A DNA stretch of 43,148 nt from Steroidobacteraceae bacterium. Its GTDB lineage: Bacteria > Pseudomonadota > Gammaproteobacteria > Steroidobacterales > Steroidobacteraceae. The position numbers and the translations under genes are program-made. Below, in pieces: positions 23,897-30,918 of this stretch. The stretch lies in contig JAFMKA010000009.1 of the NCBI GenBank assembly GCA_017853175.1, positions 1-43,148 of the forward strand, in the 5' to 3' direction. Each line of letters begins with the position of its first letter. Position 1 is the stretch's first letter. The notes beneath the pieces are model-generated. The model was not told where the DNA came from. It ran no database searches and was given only the letters and a program-made list of their open reading frames with translations.

Positions 23897-25099
23897 ATGG
23901 CGAGTGGTATCCGCGACAAAGTCGTGATTCTCGGCATGGGTTGCGCGCGCTTCGGCGAGCGTTGGGACTGCGGTCCCGACGATCTGATGCTCGAGGCCTT
24001 CGAGGAAGCCACGCGTGATGCCGGCATTGAGAGAGATCAACTCGAAGCAGCTTGGCTAGGCGTTTTTTACGATGAGCAGAGCGTTTCGAAATCGGCGCTG
24101 TCGCTCGCCATGACGCTACGCTTGCCGCAGATTCCGGTCTCTCGAGTCGAAAATCTTTGTGCGACTGGCACTGAGGCACTCCGTGGCGCCGCGTACGCCG
24201 TCGCCTCGGGCGCCTGTGACATCGCGCTCGCTATGGGCGTTGAAAAACTCAAAGATACGGGCTTCGGAGGTCTTCCCGAACGCACCAAGGGCACGTTCGA
24301 AGATCTTTGGCAGCCCGGATTCACGCCGCCCGGGGCGTTTGCCCAGCTCGGCGCTGCGTACGCCGCAAAGCACGGTATCGCGATCGACGAACTTCGTCGC
24401 GCCATGGCACACGTATCGGTGAAGAGCCATGCCAACGCACTGCATGCACCGAAGGCTCACCTGCGCAAGGCGATCACGTCCGATCAAGTGTTGTCGGCGC
24501 CGATGATCGCCTACCCTCTTGGTGTGCTCGACTGCTGCGGCGTATCGGACGGCGCAGCCTGCGCCATCGTCACCACACCCGAGATGGCGAAATCCCTCGG
24601 ACGTCGGGATGCCGTCGCCATCAAGGCCATGCAGCTCGTCGCATCGAACGGGTATGAACTCTCACACGCCGATTGGGACGGCGCGCACACGCCCACCACT
24701 CGCCGCGCTGCAACGCGAGCGTACGCGGAAGCGGGCGTGAAAGACCCGAGCCGCGAGGTTTCACTGATGGAAGTGCACGACTGCTTCTCCATCACCGAGC
24801 TCGTGCTCATGGAGGACCTCGGCTTCTCGGCCGAGGGGCGTGCCCCGACGGATATTCTCGACGGTCGCTACGATCGCGACGGTCGCAATCCTTGTCAGAC
24901 GGACGGTGGTCTGAAGTGCTTCGGACACCCCGTCGGCGCTTCGGGACTGCGTATGGTCTACGAGGTCTACAACCAGTTGCTCGGTCGCGCAGGCGAGCGG
25001 CAACTGCCCTCACCCAGTCTCGGCCTCACCCATAACTTGGGTGGCATTCCCAACCGCAACATCGCCAGCGTCTCGCTGTTCGGTCTGAAGACGCTCTGA
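23897..25099 (+). CDS. Thiolase, SCP2/archaeal type
   Basis: A 400-residue thiolase. The nucleophile is Cys88 (ENLCATGTEAL). The second motif is HDCF (His294, Cys296) as in SCP2-thiolases and archaeal acetoacetyl-CoA thiolases, and the third is GHPVGASG with His344. All catalytic residues of that subgroup are therefore present. Enzymes of this class cleave 3-ketoacyl-CoA (or condense acetyl-CoA) and need a DUF35 partner in archaea. The upstream fusion supplies a DUF35 domain and an HMGCS-like domain, with only three bases between the genes, so a stable complex is likely. In steroid degraders related thiolase-fold proteins with DUF35 act as aldolases, but those lack the thiolase cysteines kept here. 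Confidence 0.93.
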   Translation: MASGIRDKVVILGMGCARFGERWDCGPDDLMLEAFEEATRDAGIERDQLEAAWLGVFYDEQSVSKSALSLAMTLRLPQIPVSRVENLCATGTEALRGAAYAVASGACDIALAMGVEKLKDTGFGGLPERTKGTFEDLWQPGFTPPGAFAQLGAAYAAKHGIAIDELRRAMAHVSVKSHANALHAPKAHLRKAITSDQVLSAPMIAYPLGVLDCCGVSDGAACAIVTTPEMAKSLGRRDAVAIKAMQLVASNGYELSHADWDGAHTPTTRRAATRAYAEAGVKDPSREVSLMEVHDCFSITELVLMEDLGFSAEGRAPTDILDGRYDRDGRNPCQTDGGLKCFGHPVGASGLRMVYEVYNQLLGRAGERQLPSPSLGLTHNLGGIPNRNIASVSLFGLKTL

Positions 25100-25118
25100 C
25101 GCCAGCTTCGAGGATTCC

Positions 25119-26021
25119 ATGTCAGCCACGACCCCTCTCATCAATTCCAAAGAAAAGTCTCCCGTGCGTTGGGGCTTCACGGACGAGGAGCTCGCACAGC
25201 GTCCTCACGCCTATCGAGACGATCTACTCGCAGGTAAGGTCTGTCTCGTCTCAGGGGGTGGCAGCGGTCTCGGTCGCGCCATGGCCTTCTTGTTCGCGAG
25301 ACTCGGCGCCGAAGTCGTGATTTGCGGTCGTCGAGAGGATCGTCTCCTCGATGCCGCAGACAGCATTCGTCGTCTTCTCGGTCGCGAAGTCGGAACTCGC
25401 GCCATGACCATCCGAGATCCCGATCAGGTTCAATCGTTGATCGACCACACCTGGTCTCGTTATGGCGGTCTCGATCTGGTGGTCAATAACGGTGGTGGTC
25501 AGTTCCCACAGGCCGCGCTCGATTACTCAGTAAAAGGGTGGAACGCGGTCATCGACACCAACCTGAACGGGACTTGGTGGATGATGCAATCGGCGGCGCG
25601 CGCCTGGCGCGACCGTAACCGTCAAGGATCGATCGTCAACATCGTTGCCAACGTGTGGCGCGGCATGCCGCAAGTGGCGCATACCTGTGCGGCTCGCGCA
25701 GGCGTCATTTATCTCAGCAAATCGGTAGCCGTCGAATGGGCGCCGCTCGGCATTCGCGTGAACTGCGTCTCGCCGGGCTCCATCGCCACCGAAGGCCTCA
25801 ATGTCTACAAACCCGAAGCGGCTTCAAAGTTCGGAAATGCCAATCCGCTGCGCCAGTTCGGCGATGCGTTCGATATCGCCCAAGCCGTCGTGCATGTCGG
25901 CTCGCCCGTGACGGGCAAGTTCATCACCGGCGAAACTCTGGTGGTGGACGGCGGTAATCAGATGTGGGGCGACGTCTGGCCGGGTACCATTCCGGAGTGG
26001 TTCAAGGTTCCTGATCGCTGA
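25119..26021 (+). CDS. SDR of the trans-2-enoyl-CoA reductase (PECR-like) group
   Basis: A 300-residue SDR with a long N-terminus (about 38 residues before the Rossmann fold). The cofactor motif is SGGGSGLG (45-52) with CGRRED for NADPH, and NNGGG (123-127) takes the place of NNAG. The normal Tyr-x3-Lys is absent: the positions read Thr189 and Arg193 in HTCAARAGVIYLSKS. Peroxisomal trans-2-enoyl-CoA reductase has the same AARAGV arrangement, so this is a subgroup feature, not damage. Likely reaction: NADPH-dependent reduction of a 2-enoyl- or dienoyl-CoA. The gene follows the thiolase by 19 bases, which fits a CoA-ester pathway. Confidence 0.87.
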   Translation: MSATTPLINSKEKSPVRWGFTDEELAQRPHAYRDDLLAGKVCLVSGGGSGLGRAMAFLFARLGAEVVICGRREDRLLDAADSIRRLLGREVGTRAMTIRDPDQVQSLIDHTWSRYGGLDLVVNNGGGQFPQAALDYSVKGWNAVIDTNLNGTWWMMQSAARAWRDRNRQGSIVNIVANVWRGMPQVAHTCAARAGVIYLSKSVAVEWAPLGIRVNCVSPGSIATEGLNVYKPEAASKFGNANPLRQFGDAFDIAQAVVHVGSPVTGKFITGETLVVDGGNQMWGDVWPGTIPEWFKVPDR

Positions 26022-26041
26022 AAAATTTTGGAGGACTGGCA

Positions 26042-26617
26042 ATGACTCAGACCCTCTTTTCTCGCACACCGCGAGCGTCGTTACCCGAGGGCATTGCCCC
26101 CGCGTGGGACTTGCTCAATCGGCTGACGGGTGAGCCCACCTTCATCGAAGTGTTTGCTCAAGCCCCTCACCTGCTGAACCTCGTGATGAACGAGTTCTAT
26201 GGGAAGGTGTTCTTCGGTGGCCAAGTTCCGCAGCGGTACAAGCAGCTCGCACGACTTCGCCTATCGCTCATACACGGCTGCCGTACCTGCAACAAACAAA
26301 ACGTGCCGGGCGCGCTCGAAGCGGGCTTCACCCAAGAGCAAATCGATGCGCTCGTCGCGAACACGCCGAGCCAACCCGTATTCTCTGAAGCGGATCTCGC
26401 CGTCATCGAGTACACCGATCAGATGGTCCTCACGAACATGCACGGAGAAATTTCGCCGCAGCTCTTCAAAACTTTGCGCGCACATTTCTCCGAGGCTCAG
26501 ATCCTCGAGCTCGGTGTCGTGATGGCGATCATCGGAGGCATGGCTAAGCTTTCCTTCCTACTCGAGGTCGTCGAGAAGGAAGCGTGGTGCCCCTTCACGC
26601 CGGAAACATCCAGCTAA
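26042..26617 (+). CDS. Carboxymuconolactone decarboxylase / AhpD-like protein
   Basis: A 191-residue all-helical protein of the AhpD-like superfamily. The core RLRLSLIHGCRTCNKQNV holds Cys80-x2-Cys83. AhpD has His four residues after the second Cys to relay protons in peroxidase chemistry; here Asn87 is found, so peroxidase activity may be altered. Typical members are alkylhydroperoxidase-like reductases or lactone decarboxylases. It is the last gene of the five-gene operon, and a strong intrinsic terminator follows. It might detoxify peroxides released by uncoupled Rieske turnover, or act on a pathway lactone; sequence does not decide. Confidence 0.83.
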   Translation: MTQTLFSRTPRASLPEGIAPAWDLLNRLTGEPTFIEVFAQAPHLLNLVMNEFYGKVFFGGQVPQRYKQLARLRLSLIHGCRTCNKQNVPGALEAGFTQEQIDALVANTPSQPVFSEADLAVIEYTDQMVLTNMHGEISPQLFKTLRAHFSEAQILELGVVMAIIGGMAKLSFLLEVVEKEAWCPFTPETSS

Positions 26618-26645
26618 GTCAACGATCCATCGTCGGACACGGACC

Positions 26646-26678
26646 AAAAAAAAGCCCGGCTTTCGCCGGGCTTTTTTT
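26646..26678. terminator. Bidirectional intrinsic terminator
   Basis: Eight A residues (26646-26653), a perfect seven-base GC stem GCCCGGC (26654-26660) and GCCGGGC (26665-26671) with a TTTC loop, then seven T residues (26672-26678). It lies between two convergent genes, so it can end transcription of the five-gene operon and of the TonB-dependent receptor. Confidence 0.93.
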
Positions 26679-26713
26679 GTCCTTGAAGGGACGTCGCTTC
26701 GGAGATCGAGCGC

Positions 26714-29269
26714 TTATTTACCGCTCGATCCGAGGTTGAAGCCCACCTCGATACCGTAGCTGCGCGGCGCACCCCACTGGGTGTGCGTCCACAACGTCGC
26801 GACCGACTGCGAGGCGACGCGATAACGCTCATCCGAGAGGTTCTTGCCGTACACGCGGACGAAGTAGCGATTGTCGGACGGCGTGTAGGTCGCCGACATG
26901 TTGAGCAGCGTCTTCTCATTGAGGTACGCGTCGTACTCACGACCCGCAGCAGAGATGTAGAAGAGGTTCTTGGCCTCGTAGTACACCTCGCCCGTCACCT
27001 CGAGACTGCCCTGGGCGAAGTCCGTGGTGTACGTACCCGAGATCGCACCGCTCTCCTTGGGCGAGCGCGGTACCGGCAGACCCGAGAAGTTGCCATTAAA
27101 GGCGACGATCGAGCCACCGCTCACCGAGTCATTGATGCCCGGCTGGTTGATCACGAACTTGTCGTACTTGGCATCGAGGAACGCCGCCTGCCCGCGGATA
27201 CGGAACGAGTCCGTGATCAGCGCTTGCAGTTCGAGCTCGATACCCTGCGACTTCACTTCGGCCGCGTTGTAGAACACGGTTTCCTGGAAGTCCGCGCCGC
27301 CCTTACGAGTGATGATGTTCACTGCGCGCTGAGCGTCCTCGTACTTCGTCGTGAACACCGTCGGGTTGAAGCGCAGGCGACCATCGGCCGACTCGAACTT
27401 CAGACCGAACTCGTAGTTCGTTGCGTACTCCGGATCGACAGGGCGCGTCAGCGAGGGAACCATCAAACCGCTGGTGCCGGTCTGATCGTTGTAACCACCC
27501 GCCTTGTACCCACGGGATACCGTGAGGTAGCTGAAAAGCGAGTCGTTCCACTGGTACGAACCCGTCAAACGCCAGCTCGGCTCCGACCACTTGCGGGCCA
27601 GGTTGCTGAAGCCCGGAGTCTTCGAGTTGACGATCTGACCGCCCGGGTACTTGGTGAAGTCACCCGCGTTGAGCGGCTCGCCGAGCTGCGCCGGGGTCAA
27701 CCCCGGATTCTTCGGATCGAGAGAGGCCAGACCCACCTGGGTACGGCCCGCCCACTCACGCTCGTCCTGCGTGTAGCGGAAGCCCGCGCCCAGCGTGAGC
27801 TTCTCCGACGCCTTGTAGGTCAAGTCGGCATAGCCCGCCAGAGAGTCGGAGTCCTGCTGGTTGCAGAGCACCTGCGGCGTGTTGTTGTTGAACTGGGCCG
27901 GAAGACCGAGCGCAGCGAACGGCAGCGCGAGATCGATGAATCCCAGAACTTGGACCACGCAGAAGCGCGCATCGTTCGTCTGCTGGAAGGCACCGACGAC
28001 GTAGTTGATCGGGCCGTCGTTATTCGAGGCGATGCGTACTTCGAGCTGGCTCGTCTCACGATCCGTGTCGCGCGTGGCGTCGAACAGCGAGATGGGCTGC
28101 TTGGTGATGGAGTTCACCGGCGCGGCACCCGTATAGGTGTTCGGCAGATGTTCCTTCTGATCGCGCGTACCGTAAGACGCGAAGAGCGTGTGCGAACCGA
28201 GCTCCCACTCCGCGTTCAGGTATACGCCGTCGACGTCGATACGCTGACCCTTGTCCATCTCAAGCAGCGAATCATTACGCTGCGTGGAGGCCATGTTGTC
28301 GAGCGGGTCGCCGGTCGGGCGCGTGAAGCCGAGGAAGTTCCAGAGGTACGGTCCGTTCGGCGGCGTATCGTTGAACGACGGCACCGCATCGGAGCGATCA
28401 CGCATCTTTTCGATCTGCAGCAGCAGCGTGAGGTTGTCCGAGGCGTTCCACTGAGCCTTGATGCGGCCGTTGACGACGTCGTCACCGCCGGTCGTCGCGC
28501 CCGTGCCCGAACCACGCTGACCCGTGACACCCGGAATCGTGAACGGCGCAAACGTGCCACCGAAGATGTTCAGGGTGTTGATCGGTCCGTAGGTCGCGCC
28601 GAGCTTGTAGTAACCGTCAGACTTCGAAACCGAACCGACGAGACGCAGGGCGAACACGTCCTGCTGCAGCGGCAGATCGACTGCCGCCTGCAGGCGCTTG
28701 GCACCGAAGCTGCCGTAGCCGAGACGGATGTCCGCGCCGAACTCCGACATGTTCGGACGCTTCGTGCGGATATTGACCGCACCGCCCGTCGTGTTTTTGC
28801 CGAACAGCGTGCCCTGAGGACCGCGCAGCACTTCTGCACCAGCGATGTCGAAGGTGTCGAGCAGCTGCGTCTGGACGCTCGGCATGACGAAATCGTCGAC
28901 CTGTACGCCCACCGGCGAGTCCTGGTAAACGATGATGTCAGTGAGACCGACACCGCGCATCGCGAACGAGGCCGCATTGAAGGCCGTGATGCGTGCCGCC
29001 GAGAACCCGGGTACCGCAGAGGCGAGGCCGGAAATATCTTTGGCGACCAAACGATCGATATCTGCCGAGGTGACGGCGGACACCGAAATCGGAGTCGTCT
29101 GCAAGTTGGTTTCCGTTGCACCGCGCTGAGCAGTAACGGTGATTTCTTCGAGGCGGGTCTCGTCTCCCGTCTGCTGTGCTTGTGCAGCCGCGATGGTCAT
29201 CGCCATCGCGCTAGCGACCAATACCGACCGAACTGCCACAGTCACGGATCGTCCCTGTGATTTGAGCAT
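26714..29269 (-). CDS. TonB-dependent outer-membrane receptor
   Basis: An 851-residue receptor. A signal peptide (about 1-31, SVLVASAMAMTIAAAQAQ) precedes a TonB box-like LEEITVTAQR, then the plug domain (SAVTSADIDRLVAKDISGLA; VLRGPQGTLFGKNTTGGAVNI) and a 22-strand barrel. The plug motif GPQGTLFGKNTTGGAVN is that of the large sphingomonad/marine receptor group used for hydrophobic or complex organic nutrients as well as iron chelates. The chain ends in FNLGSSGK rather than a terminal aromatic residue. It is divergent from Rieske oxygenase 3 and faces the terminator at 26646. Likely role: TonB/ExbB-driven uptake of the pathway substrate across the outer membrane. Confidence 0.95.
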   Translation of the reverse strand: MLKSQGRSVTVAVRSVLVASAMAMTIAAAQAQQTGDETRLEEITVTAQRGATETNLQTTPISVSAVTSADIDRLVAKDISGLASAVPGFSAARITAFNAASFAMRGVGLTDIIVYQDSPVGVQVDDFVMPSVQTQLLDTFDIAGAEVLRGPQGTLFGKNTTGGAVNIRTKRPNMSEFGADIRLGYGSFGAKRLQAAVDLPLQQDVFALRLVGSVSKSDGYYKLGATYGPINTLNIFGGTFAPFTIPGVTGQRGSGTGATTGGDDVVNGRIKAQWNASDNLTLLLQIEKMRDRSDAVPSFNDTPPNGPYLWNFLGFTRPTGDPLDNMASTQRNDSLLEMDKGQRIDVDGVYLNAEWELGSHTLFASYGTRDQKEHLPNTYTGAAPVNSITKQPISLFDATRDTDRETSQLEVRIASNNDGPINYVVGAFQQTNDARFCVVQVLGFIDLALPFAALGLPAQFNNNTPQVLCNQQDSDSLAGYADLTYKASEKLTLGAGFRYTQDEREWAGRTQVGLASLDPKNPGLTPAQLGEPLNAGDFTKYPGGQIVNSKTPGFSNLARKWSEPSWRLTGSYQWNDSLFSYLTVSRGYKAGGYNDQTGTSGLMVPSLTRPVDPEYATNYEFGLKFESADGRLRFNPTVFTTKYEDAQRAVNIITRKGGADFQETVFYNAAEVKSQGIELELQALITDSFRIRGQAAFLDAKYDKFVINQPGINDSVSGGSIVAFNGNFSGLPVPRSPKESGAISGTYTTDFAQGSLEVTGEVYYEAKNLFYISAAGREYDAYLNEKTLLNMSATYTPSDNRYFVRVYGKNLSDERYRVASQSVATLWTHTQWGAPRSYGIEVGFNLGSSGK

Positions 29270-29344
29270 CCTGGTTTACCTCAGGTGGTTATGAACTAAA
29301 GTTGTCACACGCGACCCGACCCCTACAAAGAGGCAGCCGCACCC

Positions 29345-29396
29345 AACAGGACTTGAAGTGTGGTACCCAGTTGGAAAAAAATCAAACCGTCCTGTT
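29345..29396. repeat. Inverted repeat AACAGGAC / GTCCTGTT
   Basis: Eight-base perfect inverted repeat (29345-29352 and 29389-29396) with a 36-base spacer, in the region between the TonB receptor and Rieske oxygenase 3. Seven T residues overlap and follow its right arm (29395-29401). The spacing is long for a simple operator, so it may be two separate half sites or a looped structure. It shares the ACAG/CTGT core with the repeat at 29406. Confidence 0.45.
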
Positions 29397-29405
29397 TTTT
29401 TAATT

Positions 29406-29455
29406 CAGAACTGTTGCGAGTCAGCAACAGATACTTTTTGTTGCCATCAGTTCTA
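29406..29455. promoter_or_regulatory. Nested inverted repeats, candidate operator
   Basis: Inner repeat: CTGTTGC (29411-29417) and GCAACAG (29424-29430), perfect over seven bases with a six-base spacer. Outer repeat: AGAACTG (29407-29413) and CAGTTCT (29448-29454), also perfect over seven bases. A further GTTGC lies at 29440. The array is placed between the divergent TonB receptor and Rieske oxygenase 3 genes, 35-85 bases upstream of the latter's start. This suggests a regulator controlling one or both genes; no regulator gene is adjacent. Confidence 0.5.
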
Positions 29456-29490
29456 GACTGTCGCCAGCGAACACTAGGAGGTCTGCCGCC

Positions 29491-30840
29491 ATGAGTTACG
29501 ACTTTCAGGTCAATCCCGCCGCTCCGCCCGACTCGCTCGAGGCCCGGCAGACCCCCATCGATAACGGTCTCGAGATCCCCGATCCCTCGCGCTATTTCTC
29601 CGAGGAGTTCATGCGCAAGGAATGGACTCATCTCTGGCCGCGAGCTTGGCTGCTCGCCGGCGTCACCGCGGACGTTCGCGAGCCGGGGGACTACTTCACC
29701 TTCGACGTAGGTCACGAGTCGATCATCGTGGCGAAGCAGGACGACGGTAGCATCAAGGCGTTCTACAACGTCTGCCCGCACCGTGCGAATCGCATCGCCC
29801 TCAACGACTTTGGCAGCGTGAGCGAGTTCACCTGCGCCTTCCACGGCTGGAAGTTCCGCTGCAACGGCCAATTGAAGTCGATCACCGACGAGCAAACCTT
29901 TTCGCCGAAGCTCGTGGCGCATCGACCGGGGATGAGCGAAGTACGCTGTGAAGCGCACGCCGGACTCGTCTTCGTGAATCTCGACGGCAAGGCGCCGCCG
30001 CTCTCCGAGTGGATCGGCCTGCCAAAGGGCTATCTCGAAAATTACCGCATCGACGAAATGAATCCGGTGCGTCACGTGCGCACGCTTTGGAACGCGAACT
30101 GGAAAGTCGGCGTCGATTCGTTCTACGAGACCTATCACCTGCCGCACATCCATCCGCAGACGCAGACCGTGATGGGCGACTACAGTCAGTACGATCTTTA
30201 TCCGAACGGCTTCAGCCGCATGATCGTTCCGCTTTGCCAAAAGTCGCACCGAATTGCCGATCAGGACACGGTCGACGCGGGCCTTAGGTTCATGATGCAG
30301 GATGCCGGCATGGACCCCGATTCCTACAAGGGCGATGCCCGAGGCGTGCGTGCCGCCGTTCAGCAATCGAAGCGCGAGCGTGCGCGTCGACTCGGCCTCA
30401 CCCACTACGAAAACTTCACGGACGGACAGCTCACCGACAGTTGGGCGACGGGGCTCTTCCCGAACGTGCAGATCGGTTGCCATCCGGAAGGCGTATTCAT
30501 CATGCGCTTCTTGCCGCACCCGGATGATCCGAAAAAGTTTTACTACGACAACATCACGATGTTCCGGTACGTCGATGACCCGGATTACTTCGTGCCCGCC
30601 TGGATGGGCCTGCCCAAAGGCACGGACATCACGGGCGCAACTCGTCCGCCGATCGAGCGTTTCGGCGAGGGGGAACGCGCAGATCTTGGCGAGGTGCTCG
30701 ATCAGGATGTCGAGCTGGTCGCCGCAGTGGGTGCCGGCAGCCGCTCGCGCGGTTTCCGCGGCCCACTCTGGAGCGAGCAGGAATCGCGTATTCGCCACTT
30801 CCATCGCGAACTCGATCGCTACATCAAGGGCGAGAAGTAA
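29491..30840 (+). CDS. Rieske non-heme iron oxygenase, alpha subunit (no. 3)
   Basis: A 449-residue oxygenase with Rieske ligands C95-x-H97 (NVCPHRANRI) and C115-x2-H118 (CAFHGWKF). The catalytic iron site is in FYETYHLPHIH, with H216 and H221 at the usual spacing and an extra His219. The third ligand is near D404/D406, and Glu213 is at the bridging position. A strong AGGAGG sits at 29476-29481. Overall build is closer to oxygenase no. 1 (shared DQD segment and C-terminal SRIRHFHRELDRY) than to no. 2. It is a single-gene unit divergent from the TonB receptor, so import and first attack on the substrate may be co-regulated. Confidence 0.94.
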   Translation: MSYDFQVNPAAPPDSLEARQTPIDNGLEIPDPSRYFSEEFMRKEWTHLWPRAWLLAGVTADVREPGDYFTFDVGHESIIVAKQDDGSIKAFYNVCPHRANRIALNDFGSVSEFTCAFHGWKFRCNGQLKSITDEQTFSPKLVAHRPGMSEVRCEAHAGLVFVNLDGKAPPLSEWIGLPKGYLENYRIDEMNPVRHVRTLWNANWKVGVDSFYETYHLPHIHPQTQTVMGDYSQYDLYPNGFSRMIVPLCQKSHRIADQDTVDAGLRFMMQDAGMDPDSYKGDARGVRAAVQQSKRERARRLGLTHYENFTDGQLTDSWATGLFPNVQIGCHPEGVFIMRFLPHPDDPKKFYYDNITMFRYVDDPDYFVPAWMGLPKGTDITGATRPPIERFGEGERADLGEVLDQDVELVAAVGAGSRSRGFRGPLWSEQESRIRHFHRELDRYIKGEK

Positions 30841-30879
30841 AGGGCGCGAAGTAGCAGATTTCTTTTAGCAGATCCCGAA

Positions 30880-30918
30880 CTGAGCGAAGCGCTTCGTTTT
30901 TCGAGGCGCTTCGCTCAG
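30880..30918. terminator. Long perfect hairpin between convergent genes
   Basis: A 13-base perfect inverted repeat (CTGAGCGAAGCGC at 30880-30892, its complement at 30906-30918) with a 13-base loop containing TTTTT. The imuB stop codon (30915-30917) lies inside the right arm. It has no T-run after either arm, so it is not a textbook terminator. It may block RNA polymerase read-through, protect 3' ends or act by RNase processing for both converging transcripts. Confidence 0.6.

Noticed and set aside
22439-25099. Mevalonate-pathway HMG-CoA synthase plus thiolase
   Set aside because: The HMGCS-like part lacks the catalytic residues, and no HMG-CoA reductase or kinase is near.
26783-29260. 825-residue open frame on the plus strand across the TonB receptor gene
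   Set aside because: It is antisense to a clear receptor, rich in Arg and of low complexity, with no recognisable domain. Long antisense frames are common in GC-rich DNA.
29323-30804. 493-residue open frame on the minus strand opposite Rieske oxygenase 3
   Set aside because: The plus-strand gene has complete Rieske and iron motifs and a strong ribosome site. The antisense product shows no family features.
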